Origin: Brachionus koreanus
Lineage: Eukaryota; Rotifera; Eurotatoria; Ploima; Brachionidae
Assembly: GCA_016987375.1 (NCBI GenBank)
Contig: PJRA01000549.1
Location: forward strand, 1,225,459 to 1,289,458
DNA: 64,000 nt
Direction of reading: 5' to 3'
Part shown: positions 33,987 to 46,981 of the stretch, piece after piece
Numbering within the stretch: the first letter of the stretch is position 1
How the letters are laid out: each line of letters begins with the position of its first letter
Program-made: the position numbers and the translations under genes
Notes under the pieces: model-generated
Databases searched by the model: none
What the model saw: the letters and a program-made list of their open reading frames with translations, nothing else
Told to the model about the DNA's origin: nothing

Positions 33987-36864
33987 ATTCTTCATTTGTT
34001 TTTGATATAAATTAGGCTTTTTTTTTCAAAGATAAGCAAACTATTTCAAAAATTTTTATTTAATCCCTAACAAAAAAAGAAGCTTACGTATATTTTATAT
34101 GGCACATTAGAAATAAAAAATTTGCCTATCAATGTTTATCCATAGTTTAGTTTGAGTAAAAAAATTTAGTCTGCTAAAAGATCTGAGATCAAATTAGCTT
34201 ATCAGGCTCAGTCGCCTGGATACATTTGTTTTTTTTTTATTGCAAACTAAAACAAATAAGGCTTTTACTTATGTTTATGGTTACATGGACTAATTGGTCA
34301 ATATCAATCAATTAAATTTTTTTCAAGTTTTTATTTTTTTAAGAAAAAGTTTGCTTTCGTTTTTGGTCGCTGGCATAATCAACTCAAAGTTCTAGATTGT
34401 AAGAACTAATTTCTAGTTATTTAGAAAACTAGTTATGCTTTATTTTTAAAATTAATTAAAAATCTGAACTTCAAAATTAATATTAAAGATATTTATTTAT
34501 CTAAAACAAATAGAGACCCTTTTCCTAATTGAATCACTGATACTTTATGTTTTATAGACAAATAAAAATTTGAAACTAGCTAAGCTAAGAATAAATTCTT
34601 AAGAAATGCAAAGATTTAGCATGTATATTTTTTGATACTTGCTATCGTTAGCTAGAATTAACTCCTTTTTTAAAATTTTCTTCTTAAAATTGTTTTTGTT
34701 ATAAATTAATTTTTTTCAAGGTTCAAAATTTGCACTAGACACTACGGGATTAAAAATAGACCAAGTACTTTTTTAAACTAAATTATACCTGCTAAATATT
34801 AGATTAAACTTATTAAAATGATGATTGATTTATCTGGCTTAGATTAGCATATTGTTTTCCACGGATATTTTTAAAGTAATTAATATCAATATTTTATTTA
34901 AACACAGATCTGGTAAATCTATCTTGTTTTTCAACACTTAGTCGCTAGTTGCGACCTTAAATATTAATGAAAGAAAAATTAAGGAAGCTATTCTATTCAC
35001 AAATAAAAAATAAAGTTTTTTGTAGACTGAATTTTCGATGTGAAATGTATCAAATGCTAAGTTGTTGTTACAAAATTTGATCTAATTGAATTTAGTGAAA
35101 AGAGCTTGTCTTGTTGTAGGCTTTTTAGAAATATTTTCAAATCAAACCATAAAAACTTTACGAGTTATTCGAAAATAAAATAATTATTTTCAATCAACTT
35201 TTACTTGTTCTAGCGGAGACAAGAAATTTTGATTTTTTTTAATTAAAAAAAAATTTAATAGAATAATTTTTCAAAGGTTTTTTTTTTTAATTTAAATTGA
35301 CACAAAAGAACTAGAGTGAAATGATTGCTTTAGGGATACAAAAGACTAAAGCAGGCCTTATTTGTTTACAATTAAGATTTTAAGATAAATTGATTATTAA
35401 GAAAGGCTTTTAGAGCTCTAAAAGTAAAATAATTCAAGTAATCGAATATAAGCTTTGATTTATATTTGGATCTAATTAATAAAAAAAAAACCTGATTTAA
35501 AATTATTATCGAGCATTCTCAGTATGCATGTTATTCAAAAATGGCTAAACAAGAACATAAATATAAGATTTTATTCAATTGAAATCATTTAATCTCACTT
35601 AAGATAATCATGATTTAATCCTTATCATAAAACTTAAAAAAAAAACATATTTTTGTTAGCTATGTATCGGTTTTTAATTAATAAAACACGATAGAGTAAA
35701 ATTTGTAAATTGTGTGTGTTCGCAGTGCCTTAAGTAAGCAGTTATAAAGATGTGATTTTGCTTTGTTGTTCTTGGAAACTCTTGGAATGAATTGATATTA
35801 TTTTTGTGAATTATAAATTAATTTACCAGGTTATGTAACCTGAAAAGTAGCTTGGCATGCAATCTCACCCATTTGATGTCTCTGAAAAAGTTTCATAACC
35901 AAGTCATGTTTTTTTTTTGCTTCAAATAAGATCTTAAACGATCTTGATTCTATGTTTTTTTTCCTAAATTAATAAAAATTAAGAATCTATGTTGTATCGT
36001 TTAATTTCAATTTGTCAAATGAGGTCGTTGGTTTATCTATATCTGCTTTGGACTCAAATATCAATAATCAACAAATAAATCAGAAAAACAAACACAGCAA
36101 TTTAAGAACATGGAAATTACTCAGTGGTTTTAACTGGGTTAATAGAACTCGAAGCTATATTTTATTTCAAACTTTGTATTTAGTTTCTTTATTTTTTCAT
36201 TCATTCACCCATTTCTAAAAGGCTCTAATTGACAATGATTTATTTTTTTTATTTTCATCAAAAACCTGTTATCTAACTAGGTAGATTAATGAAGCTTGCT
36301 TGTTTTTTCTTCGTGCCTCTTAAGCTTGTTTAAAATAAAGCCTAAAGAGGTGCAGTATGTGCCTATATTTTTTTTTGGTTAATCACGCAGAAAGCAAACA
36401 TAGATAAAAAAAAAACAACGTGTGAAAATTCATTAGCAAATGAAAGACTTTAAATATTAGACGTCAATAAAGTAAATTATTTACAGATTTAGGCGACAAT
36501 TTAAGTGGATATAAAAGTCTAATTCAGCTTATTTTTTTGTTTTAAAAATGTAAAAATTGTTTAGTTAATTTTGGTAAAGATGACCGTCAAGCCTCAATTA
36601 GTCATGTTTTAAAAATTATCTTGGTTTTGTTTAGACAAAAATAATGAAGAAAAAATACTTCAATTTAAGCTGAAGAGGACCCAAATAGAAAGAAAATTTG
36701 AAACAATTGTATTTGTGTGAGTTAAAGTTAGTTTGTATATGAGTTAAAATTTGAATGAATAAAAGCATGGCAAAAAGAATTTAAATTAATTGTCTTAAAA
36801 AACAATTGAATTGAAAGTTAGATCGAACTAAGCGTCTAGGATCAGTGCAGCCGAGAAACAAGAA

Positions 36865-39800
36865 ATGTGTGACATAGCACCAACGAGTTCAAATCAATCA
36901 CAAAAATTAACCAAGCTATTGTCGGATTACAAGCAAATAATTCTCGAATTACGTAATAAATACTGCTAGATTAATTTAAAATTTAAAAATTTTCAATTTT
37001 GCTTAGGTGCACAAAATTTCGATGTGATCCGCTTCGCCACTTATCGCACTGCATCCAAGCTCAGATTCATCCAGAAAAAGCTCAACCGTAAGTCTCAAAC
37101 AAAATAGAGATTTTTTTCAAAAAAATTTTTTTTCAAGTGCACTTGATCGATTTGTGGAATGTGATCGAGACGTTCCGCGACACCAGTCTGCACACATTGG
37201 ACTTATCGCACGAGCTTGACTCGTCCAAGCTCGAACAGTGTATCCAAAGCATGTACATACAATTAAACAAAAGGCTAGCGTATAACCAGCAAATAAATGT
37301 TGAAACTCAAACTCAATTGTTGTTATCTTGGTTGCTTAATTTATACGACAAAAATCGTCTTTCTAAAATAAAAGTTTTCTCTATTAAAATTGCTTTAACT
37401 ACCATGTGCTCTGGTAAACTGGTCGATAAACTAAAATGTAAGTCAAAACAGAAAAAATAAAATTATTCAAAATTTCAAAATTTTTATTTAAATTAAGACA
37501 TATTTAATCAAATATCCGACCAGTCTAAAAATAGTTTGTTACTGCACAAATTCGATTTGTATCTAAAAGAGCTGTTGGTACTGCCAAAATCGGTTTTTGA
37601 AGAGCCGTCTTTTGGCTACACTGAAAATAGCGCCAAAACATGCTTTGATTGGGTTGGTTTTGATTTTTGCATAGATTTTTAAATTTATTTTTTTGTTTCC
37701 CCCTAGTCTTCTCCAATTTTTTTGGAGGACTTTTTGAACGTGACGCTGTCCGATGCCGGTCCTCCATCGTTCATTTGGTTAAATATATTTCACCGTTATA
37801 TCGTTGTTCAGAATGTGCAGCATTCGGTAAAATGCAACGCATGTGAACGCTCCAATTTCAATGGATTTCGCTACAAATGCCAGAAATGCCGCAAGTACCA
37901 GCTTTGTCAGGACTGTTTTTGGCGAGGACGAATCAGTCACTCGCACCAGCTAACCCATCAAATGAAAGAGTACACCAGTTATGTAAGATAGTGAATTTTT
38001 TTTATTTGCATAAGCTAAATTTTTCAATTGAATTTAGAAATCTGCTGCCAAACAGCTCTCGACTTCGCTCAAGCGGTCGTTTTTTTGTAAGCCAAACAAA
38101 AATCCGACAAGCCAAAAATCAAACCAGAATTCGCCAAAAACGTGTCCAAATGTTCAATTTAACTCGGTATCTTCCCAATACAACACGATTGGTCCAACAA
38201 ATGTCATGACCACAAGTGACTACAGTTTATTGAACAAAAATTCCACAAACAAAGACAAGATGTTTCAATCTTTGTCTTTAGAATCTTCGAAATTTCAGAA
38301 CGAAAATCAAAATATACCAAATACAAGTAGTCTACCCATAAATAGATCAGATTTATACTCAAATCCACACAATAAAAACCAATATTCATTCAACTTAATC
38401 AATACATTTCTGGAATCCAAATACAATCAATCATCTGACATAAAAAATTTGATGTAAATTTTCTTCAATTTTTTTATTTATTTGAAAAAAAAATCAATTT
38501 ATATATTTTTTAGGCTAAAAATATTTGTCACTTTTCAAATTTCTATTTTTTAAAATTGACTCTAAAGAAAAAATTAAAATAATTTTGAATAGCCTTTAAA
38601 TTACTTTAAATAAAAATAATCGTAGTGAAAGAAAAAAAGTTGTTCGAGACTAATGGGGGTAAAATTGTAATTTTAAATTCTCATCTAATCAAGATCAAAA
38701 AATAAATAATTAATTTTAGAAAATAAAATTGTGATTTTTTTTAAATCTGATTTAGAAAAAATTAAAAATTCAGTCTGTATTGAGTTAAAGCTATTTTTAT
38801 TAGACTGAACTATTGGTAAAACATGAATTTTTTCTTTTTTGCTTAATTAGTGGCATAAAATATATTTAAATTTGAATTTGTCCACATTTAATTATTTTAA
38901 AAACCTATGTGTGTGGAGGCAAAAATAATTATAATTTTTTTTTTTCGAAAAAAATAATTTTATTGATCTCTTTTTTTTCAACTTATGAAAAATTAATTTA
39001 GAACTCGTATTGTGCTAGGTTTACATTTAGTGAAACTTTTGTTGAACTTAAATTATGTTTTATTGTCAAAGGTATAATTAAATTTTATCGAATTTTTTGT
39101 CAATTATTTAAGATTTCTTTGAATTTTAAAAAAGACTTTCAAATATTTGATATTAATTATTTAAGATAAACGGTTTTTTCTTAATTTTTCATAAATGCAG
39201 CAAAAAATTAAGCCAATATCTCAACCAAATATTTATGAAATTGAAATCAAAGCTAACAAACTAAATAAACTTCACAGAGTATCGTTCAAGTATGGTAGAT
39301 ATTTGTCAATTACATTTCAAGAAATACACCTTTGCTTTTATTTAATTACAAAACAAAAATAGAATTATTTTACTTATTTTAAGACAAAATTAAATAATTT
39401 ATACAAATCTTCGTAATTTAGAGGGATTTATTTTTGAAATTTAAAAATTTAAAAATTGAACTTGTCTCAATTAATTGCAATATATTTAATTTTTTCTAAA
39501 ATTTCTAAATTAGCAATTTTTGAACAAAAAAACTGAAAAAAATCTACTCATTTTGCTAATGAATTTCTATTAAGGAATGAACTTAACATAAAACCTACGC
39601 CTTCTATGGGCCAATTTAATCAAGCGTCGAATCGAGCCAATTACAGTAACACACTTTCTATGCTCAAGTCCAGGGGCAAAGATTCTTCTAACAAGTAAAT
39701 CAGAATTGGAAAATAGAAAGAAGATTTTTAAATTTTTTTCTTTTAAAAAGTAATTACTGCAGCTTTTTACAAAAACCGCTTCCGCTTACTAATGGAGCCA

Positions 39801-41185
39801 TTGATGGCAACCAGAACTTGGACGAGCACCACATTATTCAAGTATATTCATCTCGACTAGCCGAAATTTACTCGAAAAAACCTCAACTTAGCCAGCCAAC
39901 ATCGAATGTACAATCGCCCCGTTCAAACTATTCAAACTACGCCACCATGAACCAATCATTTCCCAAACCAGCATCCATTAAGTCCATTAAACAGAACACA
40001 TTTAAGCAAAAACTCAATCTTTTAAACGAATCTCGAACCGCTAGTCTTTCGAGACAAGTGCCCGCCTCTTCTTCCCAGAGATTCAACACTTATAACACAA
40101 GTCGAAGTCTTTCCGAAAACAACTTTAGACAATCGCGTGAAAGTCTACGCGAATTGGACATGGATTCAGAAGACACTAACTTTGAAAACTTAAGCAACTA
40201 TCAACTTCTCAAGGAAAAACAAGAAATTGTCGCCAAATTGGAACGCCAAAACAAAGAAATTCTCAAAGAAATAAAACGACTCAGACTCAAACAACTATCT
40301 AACTGTTCATTGGACATGCTTGAACCGAATGAAGCAAAATACAAGGCTCCAATGAGCGCCACACTGAACCGAAAAGTCTACAACCAGGATCCCATACTGC
40401 TAGAGCTGCAGACTTTGAAACACAAAAAAGGTCAGCTCGAGTCCAGAATGCAACTTTTGGAATCAAATAGAAACGAGCTACTAAACCGGTTGAGTCAACT
40501 AGATGCTTTAATCAATAGACCAACTAATACGACAGAAGCTCAAATGCCAATCAATAAAAATCGTAATGGAATTATTACTAATTTACAGCCGAGAAGTTGG
40601 AGCTCGCCCAATTCACCGGCCATGAACGAAATTCATCCGCCTAGATCTAAATTCAATATGACCAATTCTCTTAATCAATCAACGAACAGTTCGTTAAATT
40701 CATTGAACGAGCAAAATTCAACTTTACACAACGATTTGCTGCTGGCTGCTGATTCTGTTACTTCGGCAATGCAAAATTTGGTCAAAGAGCTCAATTCGGA
40801 AACAGACGACTTTCAGTTTTATACATCAAAAATGACTGACAATTTGGAAAAAAGTAACGCATTGACTCAATCGAATAGTATTAAGAAAAATTCAGCGAAA
40901 AAAGAACACGAAGAGGAGAAAAAACTTGAATTTGAAAACGTTCTTTACCAAAATAGTTTGATCAGTGAGTCATTTATAGATGATTTAACTGAACAGCAGA
41001 CTGAGATCAGAGACAAAGAAGAAAAAAAGCCTACCGTTGATGATTTATTGTCTAAACTGGTGGATAATACAGAATTAGGCGAATCGTGGTGCAAGGAGTT
41101 GGAGCAAATTTTAGTCGATCATGGACAAAAAAGTACCGATTCGATGGTAAAAAACGAAAATAACCAATTTAATGATTTGCTTTAA
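36865..41185 (+). CDS. DTN: Dystrobrevin
   Basis: Cytoplasmic partner of dystrophin in the dystrophin-glycoprotein complex; binds syntrophins. Eight exons: 36865-36952, 37007-37087, 37138-37437, 37498-37652, 37707-37982, 38038-38453, 39575-39694, 39763-41185; 2859 nt, 952 aa. EF-hand-like region: residues ~30-205 (AQNFDVIRFATYRTASKLRF, LIDLWNVIE, FGYTENSAKTCF). ZZ zinc finger ~249-297 (CNACERSNFNGFRYKCQKC, CQDCFWRG, then HQMKEYTS). Paired coiled coils ~627-660 (AKLERQNKEILKEIKRLRL) and ~691-725 (LESRMQLLESNRNELLNRL) match the H1/H2 helices that bind dystrophin. It is longer than vertebrate forms because of low-complexity Asn/Ser linkers in exons 6-8. Introns are 50-60 bp except intron 6 (1121 bp). 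The 'M' joining exons 6 and 7 forms across a phase-2 junction. RAD9 starts 233 bp downstream. Confidence 0.95.
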
Positions 41186-41282
41186 CAGTGATAAGATTAT
41201 TCTTGTAAATTAGCTTAACTTTTAAAAATGGATTTTTTTTTGTTGATTTTAAGTTACCGTTAATAGAATTTCAAAAATGTTT

Positions 41283-41288
41283 AATAAA
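41283..41288 (+). terminator. Probable polyadenylation signal of dystrobrevin
   Basis: AATAAA 98 bp after the dystrobrevin stop and 131 bp before the RAD9 start codon. Confidence 0.45.
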
Positions 41289-41418
41289 ATTTTAATTTGA
41301 AAATTTTTAATATGTCAAAGATTGGGGTCATTAAGAAACCACTTCTTTTTTGTTTTTCCCTAAACTAATCTAAATTTAATTTAATTTTTATTTTGTTTTT
41401 TAATTGATAATTGACAGA

Positions 41419-44400
41419 ATGAAATTTGTTATTCCTCAAAACAACTTGAAATTGTTTGCTAAGTCTATAGTTACCATGTCTAAGATTGGTGATGAGCTTT
41501 ATTTCGAACCTAGTGAAGAATCGGTTTGTTTTTTATTTTATTTTGCTAAATCAATAGGAGCCGACTATTTTTTAGTTAATTTTGGTCCTAAAAATTATTT
41601 TATTTTTTTGGGATAATTATTAATCATCAAAAATTTTTTTCTATTTGTGCAATCTGTACTTTATTGTACAAACTTTAGCAAACAAAATGAATGCTCATTA
41701 AATTAAATCTAGCCTCGTTTCAATAATTTAAAATTTAAATTAAATAAGTTTATTTTTATTTCAATCTAAAAATTTCATTTATAGTATTAGGTAATATAAG
41801 TTTGAATTTTTTTGATTTTAACATCCTTATAATTCTAAAACTTTAGGTCATATTCTGAGACGACCAACAAATTTGGCAACTTTTGGCACTTTTTTAATAA
41901 AACGCAACATTTAACAATTAAGCCACTTTTACACATTTTTTTAAATAACCTCAAGAATTCAAAAATAAAAAAAAAAATAAAACTTATTAAAAAATTCAAT
42001 AAATAAATAAATAATAATGTCAACTCCATTAAAAAAAGTTCAAGAAATTTTTCTTAATAGCCACTTTCTGTAAAGAAACAAAAGATTACTAATAATATTA
42101 ATATTATACAATTATTTTACATTTTTATATCCATTTATTTTAAATAGATAAAAAATAAATAAATTTTATTACTTACGAAATATTCAAGCAACTTTTGGTG
42201 CTCTTTGGTCATATTAAATGTTAAGATAAACATAATTGACTATTCTTCAAGATGATATGTCTAACTATTTCTTTATTTGATTCAAAAAGCTTTAATAAAA
42301 TGAAATCTTCTCTATTGAATGAATGCTCTGCTTGCGGCTCATGAGAGCAATTATCAAATGACCTTTAAATATCCCAATTTATTTGATTAACAAAGCTAAC
42401 AGATGTTGCCGAGTTGTTCCTCATGATTTGAACTTTTGATGAAATTACTTAAAAATCTTTTACAGGAATGGTTTTCAGACGTACTTTTACTTGTGATGAG
42501 AAATGGATCTATTTTTGATATTATGATAATGGAAAACAATGGTTTGAACCTTCTCAACCAGTTCAGCATAGTCTTAAAAGGAGAACGCTTTGATAAAAAT
42601 ATGATGCTGTGTGTTTGGTTGAATTTCTTAGAGATTTTGAACAATTAGAATGAATATATGCTTAATTAAAAAAAAAACTTTCGTTGGTTAACCCAAAGTT
42701 GGGTTTATTTCTTCAAGATGACGCTGAACTTAATACAGCTAGAATAACAATGACAATAATTGAAGATTTTGAGGAGATTGAATTACTTCCTCATCCAGCC
42801 GCCAGCACAGATCTATCTCCTTATAACTGTCATCTTTTGTCTGCTTAATGGGTTATTTTCTACAGAATTTCATAAGAAGACGGCATGTAACTAACCAAGG
42901 TAAAGTTGAAGAAGAAGATTTTATTGGTTCCAAAGTGGTAAATGATACAAGAGAAGTATCGAACTACTCGTTTATGGATGCCTAAAGACTATAAAGCATA
43001 ATGATTTATATTTTGAAGATAAGCTAACTATTGATTATTTTATTAGTGAATTAGAAAAGAAAATTAAAAAAAGCGCAAATTTTTGACTTATCCTGATACT
43101 TTGATAAACTTTTATTTTATTTTTTTAAAAAAGGATTAATTTTTGTTCCATTTCTATTTGAAATTAGCAACACAATCAATAATATAATGTATTTCAAGAT
43201 TATCAAGATATGATCTTGTCTAAATTTTTTATAAAATTAGATCTACGTAAATGATTAAATTTAATCATTTAGTTTTTAATTAAAGATCTATTGTAGTGAT
43301 AAACAGTAATAATATAGTAATAGCAACAGTTCTAACAAAGATTAAGTCGACCTTTAATAGTTGTTAGTAATTCCAGATTTTATATTACAATTTTTTTTTT
43401 TACAAAAGGTTAATTATTATTGAAATTTTGAGCCTAATCTTTATTTTTTTTCAAAAAGCCTTTAAAATTTAAAATAAACTAATTGCTAATTCAGCTTTTG
43501 AATTTGTAGCTATCAATTCGAACAATTAACTCATCACGCTCTGCCTTTACATGCTTTTCATTCAAAAAATCATTTTTTTCCTATTTTGAACCACATTTAG
43601 TGAATCAAAATTGTCTGAACACTACAAATTTAAATAATACAACTCTAAATGATTGTAATACGACAAGAAAACTAAACGATCAAGAAGATGATATTGTCGA
43701 CTATGAGCCGTTTAAGTGCAAGATTCCAGTTAAGGTATTAATCAAAAATTAATAAATTAAAAATTTAGAATCAAATATTTTTAATTTTATTTTTCAGTCA
43801 TTTTTGTCACTTTTTAAAAATATAAATTCTATGGAAAAAAATATCGAAAAATGTACAATTACAGTAAAATACATTGCTTTGACTAATGACACTGCTCAAA
43901 AAGTTTACGACTATGATTCTACCATGATGACAAAAAAAATAAGTAAAAACAACCAAGATCAATTATATGATACAAAATTTTTAATCATCATGACATCCAA
44001 ATATGGTCTAAGAAAAACATTTATTCTCAGTATTTCAGACTGTGAAAATTTGCAGACTTCTTTTTCAATTGTTAATTGTACCAACAAAATTAGCATTAGT
44101 TCAAAGTATGCGCTTTATTTGGGCTCTTTTTTTTAAAATTAATAATCACTATTTTAGATATTTACATGAAACTATGAACAGTTTTTCAAATGATACAGAT
44201 GAAGTTACTTTCTTAGTAGAACCAAATAAACTAATGATAAAAAATTATGTTATACCAGAAAATAGTATTTTTTAGTTTTTAAATTTAAAATTTTAATTTT
44301 TGTTTATTTAGCTGATTCAAAGTCGCTCATTAACACCCAGGTAAATTTCGATAGTGATGAATTCAGTCATTATGAAATAGATAAAGAATTTGAAACGTTA

Positions 44401-45148
44401 ACATTTTGTTTAAAAGAATTTAAAGTGTGCCTTTTATTTGGTTGCTGGTTTGATTTGTCAATATACACATATTTTAAGCACAAAGGCAGACCTGTTATAT
44501 TTGCCTATTCAAATTCTAATTTTGAAGCTAATTTTACTTTTGCTACCCTATCAGACGACTCGTCTGTGTCTCAATGCACCAATGTTTCTACAGACACAAG
44601 CAGACCAAGTCAAAAAAAAGCTAACAAAAGTTTTGATGCTTCTAATATAAGCGAAATAATGGACCAGTCTTTGCATGGCGCTAATATACATATTAGCAGA
44701 AATGATTCAAAATTGACAAAACCAGCCAAGTAGTGCTTTATAAATATCTAAATTTCATAGTTTCTTTACTGAAATATCAAAAAGACGAACTTTGTATGAT
44801 GCTTCAAATAGACAAAGCTATATAAATGAGCAGAGGAGAAGAGTAAGTATTGAAGAGGAAGAAGAGGATGCAATGCTTAGTCAGGCTTTGGATCAGCATC
44901 AAGATAAAGTGAGAAATATGACTAGTGTAAATATACCCGCTACGCCATCACCTCCAGTTGCAAAAAAAATGAAATCGCTTGCTCACACTTTGTTTGATGA
45001 TGGTGAGGAAGAAGAGAATAAAAAAATTGAAGGTAGAAAAACATTGGCAATGTTTTTGAATGACTCAATGGAAGTTGATGAGGACAAAAATGAAAATATC
45101 AGAAAATGTGCAGTTTTTGTTGATAATACTGATAGTGAAGATGAATAA
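41419..45148 (+). CDS. RAD9: RAD9 checkpoint clamp subunit
   Basis: Subunit of the 9-1-1 (RAD9-HUS1-RAD1) DNA-damage clamp, nuclear. Exons: 41419-41523, 43510-43734, 43798-44105, 44158-44264, 44312-44729, 44785-45148; 1527 nt, 508 aa. The PCNA-like core begins MKFVIPQNNLKLFAKSIV and IGDELYFEP, continues LSIRTINSSRSAFTCFSF, KYGLRKTFILSISDCE, then TFCLKEFK and GRPVIFAY ending near FATLSD. The tail is disordered, with PATPSPPVAKKMKSL (compare the PxTPPPKKFRSL motif of vertebrate RAD9) and the acidic terminus NTDSEDE, a CK2-type site. Intron 1 is 1986 bp and carries a mariner relic; the rest are 47-63 bp. Start is the first ATG, right after a CAG that could be an acceptor. AATAAA follows near 45226. 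Confidence 0.95.
42240..43110 (+). mobile_element. Mariner-like transposon relic in RAD9 intron 1
   Basis: The + strand reads PHPAASTDLSPYNCHLFS, a decayed version of the mariner transposase motif around the third catalytic Asp (HPxYSPDLAPxDYHLF). Stops and frameshifts are frequent. Another coding-like part is at 42436-42648. The 3' portion (TGCCTAAAGACTATAAAGCA near 42980) recurs at 47292. Termini were not resolved. Confidence 0.65.
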
Positions 45149-46324
45149 ATCATTTTACTTTTGATTTTTTTATTTAATAATTTGTATATTGTATTAAATG
45201 AAAATTAAGAGCCGTATAAATAATTAATAAAGAAGATAGAAAAATGAATTATTTTAGAACTGTTTATGTTTTGGCGATATGAATCTAAGTTGAAAAATTA
45301 AAACAAAAAATTTTAATGTTTATTTTTTACGGTTAATATTTTTTTTTCATATTTAATCTGCAAAAAAATTAAGCCCCTATTAAATTTTACATAAACTAAT
45401 GGATTTTCGGAATATAGAAAAATTCACAATTAAAAGATCATTTATGTTGAAGTCAGTTGGTTTCTGAATTAATTTATCTGAGGGATCTCTAATCATTTTT
45501 TGATATTGGCCTCATTAATTATTTAGTGCAATTTTTACTTTTTAATAATCTTAATAATAGAACTAAAATTAATTTTTTTGGGGTGACAAATTAATAGACA
45601 AAAATAACTAAAAGTAGTGATAAATTTACTATATTTTATCTGACTACAAAAACTAAAATACCGAAAAATATATTTAAATAACAAATAATTTTATATAAAT
45701 CTTAAAATGATTTAATTTTTTTAAATTTTATTGTCTAGAAAAAAAATTAGATTAAGAGCAAAATAATGAGAAAATAAAAAAAATGATTATTTTTTTTTTT
45801 AAGTTGTTGATTTTTTTGATCTCTCTTGTTTTTTTGGGTAAATCCACATCAATCCGACTATACTTTTGTTCGATAGATGCTTAACGAAATAAAAAAATTA
45901 AATTTTAATGTTATATTTTACAGTCTTATATTCCCGAATATGATCTAAGGGGTTTATAGGAAATTCTGTAATCTTTTTATTTTTTCAAAATTCATTAAAA
46001 TGAGCTCGCATATCACATTGAGAATACTTGAGAGTTGACGGATCGACATTACGGCACAAATCGAAATCGTAGGCTATTACAAAAAGACCACAGTCTATTC
46101 CGCCAGTTTGAGCTTCAACTTGAATGGTTTTAAAGACAAATCTTCCTGATATTTTCGATACTTGTTTTATTTTTTTTGAATACCGGACGTAATTCGTTTA
46201 AGTATGACTCGTTTATGAGACTATCGTATACAATCCAATATTAAAAATCTACATGCAATATTCACAATCTTAATAAGTTGATAATTGATACTCTATTGAT
46301 CTTTATTAATTTTTTTAATTAACG
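45149..46324. other. Intergenic AT-rich region
   Basis: 3' flank of RAD9 followed by AT spacer. A GC-richer patch at 46000-46160 (ATGAGCTCGCATATCACATT...) looks like decayed coding or transposon DNA but has no recognisable motif. Confidence 0.4.
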
Positions 46325-46326
46325 TA

Positions 46327-46979
46327 ACGGGTGAGGCACAAGTAAATAGGCAAAAGTTAAGCTTACTTTCCCGATTAGGAAAATGATCAGATGATCTAAT
46401 ATATATATACATATTTAAACTACTAACCATTAGCTACAATATTGGAAAAAAAATTTTTTTAAATTTTTGGATAGCCATATCCGATCGAGGAAAGTCCAAG
46501 CCACTTTTTCGACCATCAAAGTCGGTTGCCATCAATACCGATATCTATATCGACGAATGCTTGAATAAACGACTTCTTCCATTTATACATAAGTATCATC
46601 GAGACTTTGACTACGTTTTTTGGGCTGACTTAGCATCTGCTCACTATTCAAGGGACTGCATTACATGAATGGACGCAAACGTAAATTATGTGGCCAAAGA
46701 CATCAACCCACCAAATGTTCCTCTAGCACGTCCAATTGAAAATTTTTGGAGTTGTTTAAGTCAGAAAGTATACGAGGGAGATTGGCAAGCCTCAACTGAG
46801 AAGCAGCTGAAATCGCTGATGGCGGGTGTCAAAGCAAAGCTCAGAAAAATCGGCAACATTGGAGTTTTTTCTTTATTTAAAAATCGTAATTCTATTAAAA
46901 ATAAATTCTTAACCTTATAAAAAAAAACATAAATTAATATCACTTTTAATTTTTGTCCATGTACTTATGCCTCACCCGT
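46327..46979 (+). mobile_element. Tc1/mariner-superfamily element, internally deleted
   Basis: Inverted termini ACGGGTGAGGCA...CAAAA..TTAA (left 46327-46360) and the complement at the right end (46946-46979), with 5 differences in 34 positions, flanked by TA on both sides (46325-46326 and 46980-46981) as expected for TA target duplication. The + strand keeps the C-terminal transposase: SKPLFRPSKSVAINTD, FWADLASAHYS (second catalytic Asp), NPPNVPLARPIENFW (Glu). Thirty-six residues lie between that Asp and Glu. A TGA replaces a likely Trp codon in between, and the N-terminal half with the first Asp is missing. Non-autonomous, 653 bp. Confidence 0.85.
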
Positions 46980-46981
46980 TA

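Larger units (their letters stand above)
28952..36864. other. Long gene-free AT-rich region
   Basis: Nearly 8 kb with no supported gene on either strand. Open frames at 32355-32561, 33367-33567, 33722-33916 and 36012-36218 are AT-driven and lack family features. Contains a TTTTTTTC simple repeat at about 33950-33986 and a small palindromic hairpin at 29750-29782. It must include the dystrobrevin promoter at its right end; no TATA box was clear. Confidence 0.5.

Noticed and set aside
39200..39290. Extra dystrobrevin exon (acceptor AATGCAG, donor ATG|GTAGAT)
   Set aside because: Open in one frame, but the phase-2 end of exon 6 would force a frame with a stop. Exons 6 and 7 join cleanly without it.
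42436..42648. 70-codon frame as a gene within the RAD9 intron
   Set aside because: Lies in the mariner relic and has no independent gene features.
46669..46920. 83-codon frame as a host gene
   Set aside because: It is the C-terminal transposase of the Tc1/mariner-type element, behind a stop codon.
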